Shown here piece after piece: positions 1 through 8,107 of a stretch of 37,486 bases of DNA (position 1 is the stretch's first letter; the number at the start of each line of letters is the position of its first letter). The position numbers and the translations under genes were made by a program. Origin of the DNA: an uncultured bacterium (GTDB lineage: Bacteria; Patescibacteriota; Dojkabacteria; B142; OLB20); the NCBI GenBank assembly GCA_937889205.1, contig CALARN010000161.1:1-37486 (forward strand), read 5' to 3'. Below the pieces are notes generated by a model. The model searched no databases and had not been told where the DNA came from. It worked only from the letters and a program-made list of their open reading frames with translations.

Positions 1-90
1 TAGGCTATATTTGATATAAAGATAGCTGAATTTTCGGCAGTAAAGTGTCGCTGCACTATATTTATATATATATTTTATAAAAAGTTAACA

Positions 91-1287
91 ATGGCAAATA
101 CCAAAGTCGAAAGAACAAAGCCACATTTAAATGATGGTACTTTGTGTGATATTGACCACGGTAAAACAACCTTAACTGCAGCATTGATTGCACATTCCAA
201 AAGAAAAGGCAGAGTTGCTTCAGAAAAAGGCTATAACGAAATTGCTAAAGGTGGTGTCGTGCGCGATAAAACCAAAATCGTTACCGTTGCTTCATCTCAT
301 GTTGAGTATGAATCAGAATTAAGACATTACGCTCATATTGACTGTCCAGGTCACAAAGACTATATCAAAAACATGATTACTGGCGCCGCCCAAATGGATG
401 GTGCAATTTTGGTTTGTTCAGCTTCTGACGGTCCAATGCCTCAGACAAAAGAACATATCATTTTAGCTAGACAAGTCGGTGTTCAATACTTTGTTGTATT
501 CTTGAACATGTTCGACGACAATATGGATGAAGAATTGTTAATGTTGGTTGAAGATGAAATTAGAGACTTACTAAAAAAATATGAGTATGATGGCGATAAG
601 ATTACCATTGTACGCGGTAGTGCACTTAAAGGCCTAAATGGCGATCCAGACGGCGAAAGAGCAATGGACGAATTAATGGCTGCTTTAGACAAAGATATTC
701 CAGAGCCAGAAAGAGACCTAGACAAACCATTCTTAATGTCAGTTGAAGATGTATTCTCAATTGAAGGTCGTGGTACAGTTGCAACTGGTAGAATCGATAG
801 AGGTAAAGTCAAAGTAGGTGATGTATTAGACCAAGTTGGTTTGATGGAAGAAACAAAACCAGTTACAGTAACTGGGGTTGAAATGTTCAACAAACAAATG
901 GAATATGCACAAGCTGGCGACAATGTCGGATTACTTCTAAGAGGTATTAAAAGAGATGAAATTCAAAGAGGTCAAATGTTGGCCGCTAAGGGTTCAATCA
1001 AGCCTCATACAGAAATTGAAGTAGAAGGCTACATTCTTTCTAAAGAAGAAGGTGGTAGACATACAGCTTTCGTATCTGGATACAAACCACAGTTCTATAT
1101 TGGAACTGCAGATGTAACTGGTGAAGTTACTCTAAAAGAAGGTGTAGAAATGATTATGCCTGGCGATCATGCAACATTTATCGTCAAATTGAATAAACCT
1201 GCTGCTATCGAAGAGAAACAAAGATTTGCCATCAGAGAAGGTGGTAGAACAGTCGGTGCAGGTATTGTTCTTAAAATTATTAAGTAA
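91..1287 (+). CDS. tuf: Elongation factor Tu with altered GTP-binding motifs
   Basis: EF-Tu delivers aminoacyl-tRNA to the ribosome as a GTP complex. The protein is 398 aa, normal length, and all three domains are recognisable. Conserved: HGKTT (residues 23-27), DCPGH with catalytic His88, GSAL, and the domain III end REGGRTVGAG. Odd: the P-loop, normally GHVDHGKT, reads CDIDHGKT, so its first Gly is Cys19. The switch I motif RGITI reads KIVTV, keeping only Thr65. NKCD reads NMFD, replacing the guanine-contacting Lys with Met140. The reading frame is intact through all three sites, so this is not a frameshift. Start is ATG with no Shine-Dalgarno. It sits at the head of the ribosomal cluster in the usual tuf-rpsJ order and is followed by its own strong terminator. 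Identity is secure; whether it is the cell's only EF-Tu cannot be told from this window. Confidence 0.95.
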   Translation: MANTKVERTKPHLNDGTLCDIDHGKTTLTAALIAHSKRKGRVASEKGYNEIAKGGVVRDKTKIVTVASSHVEYESELRHYAHIDCPGHKDYIKNMITGAAQMDGAILVCSASDGPMPQTKEHIILARQVGVQYFVVFLNMFDDNMDEELLMLVEDEIRDLLKKYEYDGDKITIVRGSALKGLNGDPDGERAMDELMAALDKDIPEPERDLDKPFLMSVEDVFSIEGRGTVATGRIDRGKVKVGDVLDQVGLMEETKPVTVTGVEMFNKQMEYAQAGDNVGLLLRGIKRDEIQRGQMLAAKGSIKPHTEIEVEGYILSKEEGGRHTAFVSGYKPQFYIGTADVTGEVTLKEGVEMIMPGDHATFIVKLNKPAAIEEKQRFAIREGGRTVGAGIVLKIIK

Positions 1288-1303
1288 TTTATTTAAACCC
1301 GGA

Positions 1304-1337
1304 TTGAGGGACTTTAACAAAAAGTCCCTCAATTTTT
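1304..1337 (+). terminator. Intrinsic terminator after tuf
   Basis: A perfect 12-bp stem, TTGAGGGACTTT (1304-1315) with AAAGTCCCTCAA (1321-1332), has a 5-nt AACAA loop and is followed by TTTTT (1333-1337). It ends only 15 nt before the rpsJ start codon. I see no good promoter between it and rpsJ, so rpsJ expression probably depends on read-through, or on a weak promoter inside the 3' end of tuf. Confidence 0.88.
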
Positions 1338-1352
1338 CAAAGTTGTTCTTTT

Positions 1353-1652
1353 ATGCAAAAAATTAGAATCAAAATAAAAGGCTATGATAATAAAGTAGTC
1401 GATAAAGCTGCACAACAGATTATCGAAACAGCCGTTAGGACCGGTGCAAAAGCTTTCGGTCCAGTACCTCTGCCAACCAAAAAGAGAAGATTTACTACTT
1501 TGACATCTCCTCATGTAGATGCAAAATCCAAAGAGCATTTTCAGATTCATACGCATAAAAGATTAATCGATATTGTAGATCCTACAAGCAAAACGATTGA
1601 TTCATTAACGCATCTGCAACTTGCTGCCGGAGTAGGAATCGAAATTAAATAG
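1353..1652 (+). CDS. rpsJ: 30S ribosomal protein S10
   Basis: S10 (uS10) is a 30S head protein, also the NusE antitermination factor. At 99 aa it has family length. It opens with MQKIRIKIKGYDNKVVD and carries PVPLPTKKRRFTTL and the HTHKRLIDIVDP segment typical of S10. First gene of the S10 run after the tuf terminator. The ATG lies 15 nt past the terminator U-tract and has no Shine-Dalgarno. The gap to rplC is 22 nt. Confidence 0.97.
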   Translation: MQKIRIKIKGYDNKVVDKAAQQIIETAVRTGAKAFGPVPLPTKKRRFTTLTSPHVDAKSKEHFQIHTHKRLIDIVDPTSKTIDSLTHLQLAAGVGIEIK

Positions 1653-1674
1653 CATTTAGAAATTATTGCGACCA

Positions 1675-2283
1675 ATGAAAACGTTAATCGGTATAAAAAA
1701 GAATATGTCTCAACTTTTTATGGAAGATGGCAACATTGTACCAGTTACATACATTGATGTAACAAATGTAGTTATTGCACATAAAAAGACCACAGATAAA
1801 GACGGGTATAATGCTCTAGTCTTGGGTCTTGGTAAGAAACATAAACCTACCAAAGCAGAAATTGGCAAGTACAAACAACTTGGATTCGTTCCAGAGTTTG
1901 TTGCTGAGGTAGAGACTGACTCAGATTTAAATATCGGAGATTCAGTAAATCCTTCAATTTTTGAAGGTGTTAGTAAAGTTAGCGTTACTGGAACCACTAA
2001 AGGTAAGGGCTTTCAGGGCGTAGTTAAGAGATGGGGTTTTGCTGGTGGAAAAAGAACCCATGGTCAATCTGATAGAATGAGACATCCAGGCTCTATTGGT
2101 ATGAGAAGCACACCAGGTAGAGTTTATAAAGGGAAGAAAATGGGTGGTCATATGGGTGTAGATCAGCAAACCGTAAAGAACTTAAAAGTAGTTTTGGTTG
2201 ATGAAACTGTTGGAGTAATCGCTGTTAAAGGCGCTGTACCTGGCAACCAAGGTGCTTTTGTAATTATCAAGTCTGTTAAATAA
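1675..2283 (+). CDS. rplC: 50S ribosomal protein L3
   Basis: L3 (uL3) binds 23S rRNA near the peptidyl transferase centre early in assembly. The ATG at 1675 is chosen over an in-frame TTG at 1666 because MKTLIGIKKNMSQLF matches the normal L3 N-terminus (MKGILGKKVGMTQIF). It gives 202 aa. The conserved core KGKGFQGVVKRWGFAGG and the RHPGSIGMRSTPGRVYKGKK loop that reaches the catalytic centre are intact. rplD follows after 5 nt. Confidence 0.97.
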   Translation: MKTLIGIKKNMSQLFMEDGNIVPVTYIDVTNVVIAHKKTTDKDGYNALVLGLGKKHKPTKAEIGKYKQLGFVPEFVAEVETDSDLNIGDSVNPSIFEGVSKVSVTGTTKGKGFQGVVKRWGFAGGKRTHGQSDRMRHPGSIGMRSTPGRVYKGKKMGGHMGVDQQTVKNLKVVLVDETVGVIAVKGAVPGNQGAFVIIKSVK

Positions 2284-2288
2284 AAACC

Positions 2289-2963
2289 ATGTTAGTAGCT
2301 TATTACAACCAACAAGGAAAATTGAAAGAAGACAAATTCAAATTGAATGATGATGTCTTTAAGGCTAAAGTAAATAAAGTCTTGTTAACTTTAGCCGTAC
2401 AAACCTATTGGGCAAACCAAAGACAAAGTAACGCAGATACCAAAGATCGTGGTGATGTAAGCGGTGGTGGTAAAAAACCATGGCGTCAAAAAGGAACCGG
2501 ACGCGCTCGCGTTGGTTCATCCAGATCTCCCATTTGGAAAGGTGGAGGTGTTACATTTGGACCATCAAATATCAGAAACTATACTAAAAAAATTAGCAAA
2601 ACAATGAGACAAGCAGCTATTAAGGGTGCATTCTCATACTTAGCAGCTAAAGATGCAGTAGTAGTTTATGAGGGTATTAAATTAGGTGATAAACCTAAAA
2701 CCAAAGACTTATTAAAAGTCTTAAAAGATTTTCAAACAACTAAGACTCTACTAATTCAACCAGACATTAATGTGGATTTATTCAATGCGGCTCAAAATTT
2801 AGAAAATCTAAATTTAGAAGTGATTAATGAGTTGAATGTAGTTAAGTTGTTAGATGCTGAAAAAGTGATTATTTTAGAACCCGCATTAGTAAAGATTTAC
2901 GAGTTTTGGGGTTCAAAGGCTAAGAAGGTAAAAGCTGAGCCTGTTAAAAAAGAAAGTAAATAA
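2289..2963 (+). CDS. rplD: 50S ribosomal protein L4
   Basis: L4 (uL4) lines the exit tunnel, and in E. coli also represses the S10 operon. The protein is 224 aa. The tunnel-loop signature GGGKKPWRQKGTGRARVGSSRSP and the following WKGGGVTFGP are intact (around residues 59-95). A Lys-rich tail (residues about 208-224) extends past the usual end. It is tightly spaced between rplC and rplW. No sequence evidence shows whether L4 autoregulation operates here. Confidence 0.97.
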   Translation: MLVAYYNQQGKLKEDKFKLNDDVFKAKVNKVLLTLAVQTYWANQRQSNADTKDRGDVSGGGKKPWRQKGTGRARVGSSRSPIWKGGGVTFGPSNIRNYTKKISKTMRQAAIKGAFSYLAAKDAVVVYEGIKLGDKPKTKDLLKVLKDFQTTKTLLIQPDINVDLFNAAQNLENLNLEVINELNVVKLLDAEKVIILEPALVKIYEFWGSKAKKVKAEPVKKESK

Positions 2964-2969
2964 AGAATC

Positions 2970-3275
2970 ATGAATAAAGTAAGCGAAATTAAAAAAGTAA
3001 TTATCAAGCCTTTAATTAGTGAGAAATCTCTAGGTAAGGTTGATACTGAAAACCAATTCACTTTTATAGTGAATAATGAAAGCAACAAAATTGAAGTTGC
3101 AAATGAAGTTGAGACTACATTTGGCGTGACTGTAATGAATGTAAGAATGCTCAACAATATCGGTAAAACTGTTCGATTCGGAAAGAAAAGAATTGAAGGC
3201 CGAAGAAGTCCTTTTAAAAAGGCTATTGTGACCTTGAAAAAAGGTGATAAGATTTCGATTTTTGATATCAAATAA
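2970..3275 (+). CDS. rplW: 50S ribosomal protein L23
   Basis: L23 (uL23) sits at the tunnel exit and docks trigger factor and SRP. At 101 aa it has family length. It shows IIKPLISEKSLGKV near the N-terminus (normal form PxxTEKS), and VRMLNNIGKTVRFGKKRIEGRRSPFKKA, the usual internal loop and basic helix. It starts at ATG 6 nt after rplD, and rplB follows 14 nt downstream. Confidence 0.96.
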   Translation: MNKVSEIKKVIIKPLISEKSLGKVDTENQFTFIVNNESNKIEVANEVETTFGVTVMNVRMLNNIGKTVRFGKKRIEGRRSPFKKAIVTLKKGDKISIFDIK

Positions 3276-3289
3276 GTAATCATCTAGAA

Positions 3290-4159
3290 ATGGCTGTTAA
3301 ATTATACAAACCCACAACACCAACCAGAAGACATACAGCATTAGTTGTACACACTGAAGTAACAAAAACTACTCCAGAAAAGGGGTTGGTAAAGCATTTG
3401 AAATATAATGCCGGCAGAAATGCACACGGTAGATTAACCGTGAGACACAAAGGCGGTAGAGTCAAAAGAGCCTATCGTCAAATCGACTTTTTGCGCGACA
3501 AGCATGATATTCCAGCTAAAGTCGTTGCAATTGAATATGATCCATACAGAACAGCATATATTGCCTTAGTACAATACGCTGATGGAGAAAAAAGATACAT
3601 TTTAGCACCAAATGGAATTAAAGTAGGTGCCGAAATCATGTCAGGAGAGAAAGCTGCAATCAAAGATGGTAATGCCCTACCTTTAAAAAAGATTCCGGCT
3701 GCAATGTTTGTTCATAATATCGAGATGAATCCTGGTCAAGGTGGTATTATGGTTAGATCGGCAGGCTCCGCCGCTCAAATTCAAGGTGGTGCAAAAGGGT
3801 ATATCCAACTAAAAATGCCATCCGGTGAAATTCGATTAATTCGAGAAACTTGTTATGCCACAATTGGCGTATTAAGTAATATTGAAAATAAAAACGAAAA
3901 ACTAGGAAAAGCAGGTAGAAGTAGAAAAATGGGAATTAAACCAACTGTGAGAGGCGTTGCTATGTCAGGTGGTAAGCATCCACACGGTGACGGACAAGGT
4001 AAATCGGGTCGTCATGGTACTGGAGGTCCCGCTAAAGATAGATGGGGTAATAGACTAGGTACTAGAACTAGAAGAAACAAACAAACCAATCAGTTTATTG
4101 TAAAAAGACGCGTCAGTGTACAAGGCAATAAACATAAGAAATATAAAACTGTTATCTAA
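3290..4159 (+). CDS. rplB: 50S ribosomal protein L2
   Basis: L2 (uL2) is needed for subunit joining and lies near the peptidyl transferase centre. The protein is 289 aa. The family core is clear: GRNAHGRLTVRHKGGR, the RSAGSAAQIQ segment, and a C-terminal region with KHPHGDGQGKSGRHG. The His-Pro-His-Gly containing the functionally important His is kept, but the usual HPHGGGEG reads HPHGDGQG. It is followed 7 nt later by rpsS. Confidence 0.97.
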   Translation: MAVKLYKPTTPTRRHTALVVHTEVTKTTPEKGLVKHLKYNAGRNAHGRLTVRHKGGRVKRAYRQIDFLRDKHDIPAKVVAIEYDPYRTAYIALVQYADGEKRYILAPNGIKVGAEIMSGEKAAIKDGNALPLKKIPAAMFVHNIEMNPGQGGIMVRSAGSAAQIQGGAKGYIQLKMPSGEIRLIRETCYATIGVLSNIENKNEKLGKAGRSRKMGIKPTVRGVAMSGGKHPHGDGQGKSGRHGTGGPAKDRWGNRLGTRTRRNKQTNQFIVKRRVSVQGNKHKKYKTVI

Positions 4160-4166
4160 GTAAATT

Positions 4167-4472
4167 ATGTCAAGATCATTAAAAAAAGGACCATTCGTTG
4201 ATGCAAATCTAATAGGAAAAGTAGAAGTACATAAAGCTAAAGGTGATAATAGAGCAATCAAAACCTGGGCAAGAAGCTCATCAATAACTCCAGAAATGGT
4301 TGGTATGAACTTTGAAGTTCATAACGGTCGTGACTTTATTAAGGTATTCGTTACAGAATCCATGGTAGGTCACAAATTAGGTGAATTTGCTCTTACCCGC
4401 AAATTTACTGGACACAGTAAGAAAGGTAAAGTTGCTAAATCTACCGGAAGTACTGGTAGAGTTGCAAGTTAA
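4167..4472 (+). CDS. rpsS: 30S ribosomal protein S19
   Basis: S19 (uS19) is in the 30S head and touches the A-site finger. The protein is 101 aa, family length. MSRSLKKGPFVD at the N-terminus, the ARSSSITPEMVG segment and the GHKLGEFALTRKFTGH signature identify it securely. The start ATG lies 7 nt after rplB with an AAATT spacer and no Shine-Dalgarno. Confidence 0.97.
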   Translation: MSRSLKKGPFVDANLIGKVEVHKAKGDNRAIKTWARSSSITPEMVGMNFEVHNGRDFIKVFVTESMVGHKLGEFALTRKFTGHSKKGKVAKSTGSTGRVAS

Positions 4473-4491
4473 TTTTTTTGTGAAATTTTAA

Positions 4492-4974
4492 ATGATGCAG
4501 AAGATCGTATACGCAAAATTCAAGAACAATAACAGATCTGCACAAAAGGTGAGACTAGTTGCCGACTTAATTAGAGGTAAAAAAGCCTCTGATGCAGTAG
4601 ACATATTATTGTTTACCAGAAAATATGCAGCTAAAGATGTGCTAAAAGTTTTGAATTCTGCCATCGCCAATGCTGTGCATAACGAGCAGATGGATAAAAA
4701 AGATTTGATGGTTACTAAAGTATTAGTTGACAACGCACAAACCTATAAAAGAGGTCGACCCGTTGCTCGTGGCAAATACCATCAAATTTTTAAAAGAAAT
4801 TGCCACATTACCATTGGAATAACAGATGGTAATTTAGTTTCTGAATCTAAACAGATAGAAAAACAAACAGTAGAGGTTAAAGAAAAGGCTGATTCTAAGA
4901 CCAAAACTGCAGTTAAGAAAGCTGTAAAGAAACCAGTAGCTAAAGTAATTAAAGATAGTAAGACGAAAAAATAA
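4492..4974 (+). CDS. rplV: 50S ribosomal protein L22 with long basic tail
   Basis: L22 (uL22) spans the 50S subunit and its beta-hairpin lines the exit tunnel. The core (about residues 1-110) has RSAQKVRLVADLIRGK and the hairpin TYKRGRPVARGKYHQIFKRN. The protein is 160 aa, about 50 longer than usual, because of a Lys/Ala-rich tail (residues about 115-160) with repeated KKAVKKPVAK-type segments, probably disordered and rRNA-binding. Two adjacent ATGs (4492 and 4495) are possible starts. Confidence 0.96.
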   Translation: MMQKIVYAKFKNNNRSAQKVRLVADLIRGKKASDAVDILLFTRKYAAKDVLKVLNSAIANAVHNEQMDKKDLMVTKVLVDNAQTYKRGRPVARGKYHQIFKRNCHITIGITDGNLVSESKQIEKQTVEVKEKADSKTKTAVKKAVKKPVAKVIKDSKTKK

Positions 4975-4976
4975 TT

Positions 4977-5627
4977 ATGGGACATAAAGCCAATCCAACA
5001 GGTTTAAGAATCGGAATCAATAAAGGCTGGAACTCTTATTGGTATGCACCAAAAGAGCAGTTTGCCGATTACTTACACGAGGATCTTAAGATCCGTGATT
5101 TCGTTGCAAAAAAATTGTTCAATGCGGGTGTAGAGAGTGTTAAAGTTAAAAGATCTATGAATAAAATTTTAGTTGAAGTTAAGGTAGCTAGACCAGGTAT
5201 TGTAATTGGTCGAGGTGGCGCAGGTATTGAAGAATTAAAAATTGCCTTGAAGAAAATGGTCAAAGGTGAAGTTGATTTAAAGATATTTGAAGTAAAAAAG
5301 CCAGAAGCCGTTGCAAAACTAATTTCTGACAATATCAAAATGCAATTAGAGAGACGTATTGTTCCAAAATATGCAGCATCAAGAGAAATTGAAAATGCAA
5401 AGAACTCACAGTTAGTTAAAGGCATTCGTATCTGGGTAAGTGGTCGTATTAAGGGGGCAGAAATTGCCAGAACTGAAAAATTTCAATGGGGAACAGTTCC
5501 TTTACAAACCTTAAGAGCCAATATTGATTATTTTTATCAAACAGCTCAAGTTCCTAATGCCGGTAAACAGGGTATTAAAGTCTGGGTATTTACTGGCGAA
5601 AAGTTTGATATTTCTGAAAACGATTAA
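4977..5627 (+). CDS. rpsC: 30S ribosomal protein S3
   Basis: S3 (uS3) forms part of the mRNA entry site and has helicase-like activity with S4 and S5. The protein is 216 aa. It begins MGHKANPTGLRIGI, as S3 does (usually MGQKxHPxGxRLG). The KH-domain motif VARPGIVIGRGGAGIEELK is near residue 72, and the C-terminal domain has GKQGIKVWVFTGE. It starts 2 nt after the rplV stop. Confidence 0.97.
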   Translation: MGHKANPTGLRIGINKGWNSYWYAPKEQFADYLHEDLKIRDFVAKKLFNAGVESVKVKRSMNKILVEVKVARPGIVIGRGGAGIEELKIALKKMVKGEVDLKIFEVKKPEAVAKLISDNIKMQLERRIVPKYAASREIENAKNSQLVKGIRIWVSGRIKGAEIARTEKFQWGTVPLQTLRANIDYFYQTAQVPNAGKQGIKVWVFTGEKFDISEND

Positions 5628-5636
5628 TGTAATATC

Positions 5637-6050
5637 ATGTTAGAACCAAAAAGAACCAAACATAGAAAACAATTTAGAGGGAAAATGCGCGGCATTGCAC
5701 TTAGAGGTGCTGATGTTACTGTAGGAGAGTTTGGCCTGCAGGCTGCTGAAAGAGCATGGATTAATGCTAGGCAGTTAGAGGCAGCCCGTAAGACTATAGT
5801 AAAAGAGATGAAAAGAAAAGGAAAACTTTGGATTAGGGTATTTCCTGATCACTCTTATACTGGTAAGCCAGCTGAAGTTAGAATGGGTAAGGGTAAAGGT
5901 GAAGTTCAAGGCTATGTTGCAGTAGTAAAACCAGGACGCATAATTTTTGAAATTAGTGGAGTAGCTGAAGATATTGCAAAAGAAGCTTTTAGAAAAGCAG
6001 GCAATAAATTACCAATTTTAACCAAATTTGTTAATAAAGAATTATTGTAA
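5637..6050 (+). CDS. rplP: 50S ribosomal protein L16
   Basis: L16 (uL16) helps shape the A and P sites on the large subunit. At 137 aa it has family length. Diagnostic segments are MLEPKRTKHRKQFRGKMRG at the start, GLQAAERAWINARQLEAAR, and KPAEVRMGKGKG near the tRNA-facing loop. Start ATG, no Shine-Dalgarno. rpmC follows after 2 nt. Confidence 0.97.
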   Translation: MLEPKRTKHRKQFRGKMRGIALRGADVTVGEFGLQAAERAWINARQLEAARKTIVKEMKRKGKLWIRVFPDHSYTGKPAEVRMGKGKGEVQGYVAVVKPGRIIFEISGVAEDIAKEAFRKAGNKLPILTKFVNKELL

Positions 6051-6052
6051 TC

Positions 6053-6322
6053 ATGAGAATTGAAAAAATCAAAGCAATGTCTATTGTAGAGTTGCAAAAA
6101 GAATTCACTGAAAGAAAAACCAAATTAAATACATATCTTTTGGATATTAAAAGTGGCAAAGAAAAGAATACTGCTAAAGCAAAAGAAATGAAAAAGGATA
6201 TTGCCAGAATTCTGACAATAATTAATTTAAAGACAATGGCCGGTGAAGTCGCTGCTGCTGTTGCAGCTCAGGCTGAGAGTGCAACAAAAACAGTAAAAGC
6301 TGATACGGTTGAAATAAAATAA
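6053..6322 (+). CDS. rpmC: 50S ribosomal protein L29 with Ala-rich tail
   Basis: L29 (uL29) sits beside L23 at the tunnel exit. The expected two-helix fold covers residues 1-62, with MSIVELQKEFTERKTKL and the second helix KKDIARILTIINLK. The remaining residues, to 89, form an Ala/Val/Thr-rich tail absent from typical 60-70 aa L29 proteins. Gene order (rplP-rpmC-rpsQ) supports the call. Confidence 0.93.
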   Translation: MRIEKIKAMSIVELQKEFTERKTKLNTYLLDIKSGKEKNTAKAKEMKKDIARILTIINLKTMAGEVAAAVAAQAESATKTVKADTVEIK

Positions 6323-6339
6323 ACATTATTAATGCAGAT

Positions 6340-6594
6340 ATGGAGAACTTAGTCAGTAAAAATCGAAAAAAACTACAAGGTGAAGTAGTAAAACTAAGCT
6401 CAACTAATACTATTAAAGTAAAAGTTGAGACCAAGTATACTCATCCTTTGTACAAAAAAATCATCAAAGAGCATAAAAGTTATTTGGTGCATTGTACAGA
6501 CTCTGATGTAAAAGTCGGAGATAGAGTACAAATTGAAGAGGGTAGACCTTTAAGCTCTTCAAAATCGTTCTATTTTATCAAGAAAATTAGCTAA
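6340..6594 (+). CDS. rpsQ: 30S ribosomal protein S17
   Basis: S17 (uS17) is an OB-fold primary 16S rRNA-binding protein. At 84 aa it has family length. LQGEVVKLSSTNTIKVKVE is the first strand pair, THPLYKKIIKEHKSYLVH the conserved His/Tyr region, and VGDRVQIEEGRPLSSSK the closing motif. ATG at 6340 fits the family start; a nearby ATG at 6332 is out of frame. Confidence 0.96.
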   Translation: MENLVSKNRKKLQGEVVKLSSTNTIKVKVETKYTHPLYKKIIKEHKSYLVHCTDSDVKVGDRVQIEEGRPLSSSKSFYFIKKIS

Positions 6595-6596
6595 CC

Positions 6597-6980
6597 ATGG
6601 TACAGTCTCTATCAAGATTAAAAGTTGCAGACAACACCGGAGCAAAAGAAATCATGGTCATCCAAATTTTGGGAAGAGGCAAAGGTGGCCGCTATCAAAA
6701 GTTTGCTACAGTTGGAGAAATTTTTAGTGCATCCGTTAAAGATGCTATTCCTAACGGTAACATTAAAAAGGGTGATGTGGTTTATGCAGTTGTTGTTCGT
6801 ACTCATAAAGAAATTAGAAGAAAAGATGGTTCATACATCAGATTTGATGACAATGCAGCCGTTTTAATTGACAAAGAAAAGAAAGATCCAAAGGGTAGCC
6901 GTATTTTCGGTCCTGTTGCGAGAGAGTTAAAAGAAAAAGGATTCAATAAAATTATTAGTTTAGCTTCAGAGGTACTGTAA
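6597..6980 (+). CDS. rplN: 50S ribosomal protein L14
   Basis: L14 (uL14) forms an intersubunit bridge and binds ribosome silencing factor. The protein is 127 aa. It has the family start MVQSLSRLKVADNTGAKEI, the DVVYAVVVRTHKE strand, RFDDNAAVLID, and the ending GFNKIISLASEVL. The start codon is 2 nt past the rpsQ stop, in a CC-ATG context with no Shine-Dalgarno. Confidence 0.97.
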   Translation: MVQSLSRLKVADNTGAKEIMVIQILGRGKGGRYQKFATVGEIFSASVKDAIPNGNIKKGDVVYAVVVRTHKEIRRKDGSYIRFDDNAAVLIDKEKKDPKGSRIFGPVARELKEKGFNKIISLASEVL

Positions 6981-6982
6981 TT

Positions 6983-7288
6983 ATGAAAATTAAAAAAGGA
7001 GACAAAGTAATAGTACTATCTGGAAAAGATCGCGGTAAGCAAGGCGAAATCAAGAAGATTGATCGCAAAACTAACCGCGTGATTGTTTCAGGAGTAAACT
7101 TTGTAACAAAGTTTGAAAAAAAGAAAAATGAAAAAGAAACCGGAGGCCTTATCAGAATTGAGGGCTTAATGCCAGTTTCTAAAGTTCAACTGATTGATCC
7201 TAAGACCAACAAACCAACTCGAGTTGGTACAAAGCTGGAAAAAGGGAAGAAAGTCAGAGTGGCCAAAAAGTCACAAGAAGTTATTTAA
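6983..7288 (+). CDS. rplX: 50S ribosomal protein L24
   Basis: L24 (uL24) is an assembly initiator with a KOW domain. The protein is 101 aa. The KOW motif is at the N-terminus: MKIKKGDKVIVLSGKDRGKQGEI. It is followed by the conserved GGLIRIEGLMPVSKVQL segment (normally GGI...IHISNVML). A basic tail closes the protein. It is 2 nt from rplN. Confidence 0.96.
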   Translation: MKIKKGDKVIVLSGKDRGKQGEIKKIDRKTNRVIVSGVNFVTKFEKKKNEKETGGLIRIEGLMPVSKVQLIDPKTNKPTRVGTKLEKGKKVRVAKKSQEVI

Positions 7289-7305
7289 TTATTGTATTGA
7301 ACGAA

Positions 7306-7860
7306 ATGGTAATTACATCCAGATTAAAAACCAAATACCTTGAAGAAATTGCTCCCGCTTTAAAGCAAGAGTTGGGTATTACAAATAATATGGCCGTCCC
7401 TAAACTGACGAAGATTGTAATCAACTCTGGTTTAGGAGAAGCAAAAAATGATTCAAATATCATTGATGAAATGGTCAGAGATATTGCGCTTATTGCTGGT
7501 CAAAGACCAGTAGTAACCAAAACTCGCAAAGCAATCTCAAACTTCAAGATTCGCGAGAATATGCCAATTGGCGTCAAAGTAACTTTACGAGGTGAAATGA
7601 TGTGGTATTTCTTAGATAGATTAATTTCTATTGTCTTACCTAGAATCAAGGACTTTCGTGGTTTGCCAACAAAGGCTTTCGATGGCAGAGGAAACTATGC
7701 TATTGGAATCAAGGAACATACCACTTTTCCTGAGGTAGATGCAACCAAAGTATCTAAACTGCATGGGTTACAAGTTATTGTTTGTACATCAGCAGGTAAA
7801 GATGAAGGTGCTAGATTATTATTGGAAAAGCTTGGCTTGCCTTTCCAAAAGAAAAGATAG
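7306..7860 (+). CDS. rplE: 50S ribosomal protein L5
   Basis: L5 (uL5) binds 5S rRNA and contacts P-site tRNA. The core is well conserved: VPKLTKIVINSGLGEA, GQRPVVTKTRKAISNFKIRENMPIG and the FRGLPTKAFDGRGNYAIGIKEH loop. An in-frame TTG at 7297 would add three residues. The ATG at 7306 is preferred because MVITSRLKTKYLEEI lines up with the usual MxRLKEKYxEEI start. It gives 184 aa. Confidence 0.95.
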   Translation: MVITSRLKTKYLEEIAPALKQELGITNNMAVPKLTKIVINSGLGEAKNDSNIIDEMVRDIALIAGQRPVVTKTRKAISNFKIRENMPIGVKVTLRGEMMWYFLDRLISIVLPRIKDFRGLPTKAFDGRGNYAIGIKEHTTFPEVDATKVSKLHGLQVIVCTSAGKDEGARLLLEKLGLPFQKKR

Positions 7861-7885
7861 TTTACAAAAATAGATTTTTTTAATT

Positions 7886-8080
7886 ATGTCAACAACAGCG
7901 CAGGAAGCAAAAGCAAAAAAACTACAAACAAAGGCAAAATACTCAACAAGAGTATTCTCAAGATGCCCAATTTGTGGAAGATCTCGCTCTTATCACAGAT
8001 TCTTTAAAATGTGTAGAATTTGTTTAAGAGATAGAGCTCATGTAGGAGATTTACCAGGTGTTCGTAAATCTTCTTGGTAA
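7886..8080 (+). CDS. rpsN: 30S ribosomal protein S14, zinc-binding short form
   Basis: S14 (uS14) is a 30S head protein. This is the short, zinc-ribbon (type Z) form: 64 aa, with two CxxC pairs, CPIC (about residues 27-30) and CRIC (about 43-46), and the conserved end LPGVRKSSW. A basic extension of about 20 residues (residues 1-20) precedes the family core. The leader is a U-rich stretch with no Shine-Dalgarno. Confidence 0.96.
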   Translation: MSTTAQEAKAKKLQTKAKYSTRVFSRCPICGRSRSYHRFFKMCRICLRDRAHVGDLPGVRKSSW

Positions 8081-8107
8081 TTTATTAGTTATTATTATAG
8101 TAAGAAA

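Noticed and set aside
1..90. A gene or structured RNA at the window start
   Set aside because: No ORF or convincing hairpin; only AT-rich sequence with possible -10 boxes for tuf (TATAAA at 76-81), an isolated TTGATA at 11-16 without a matching -10, and a TAG at the first base that may end an upstream gene.
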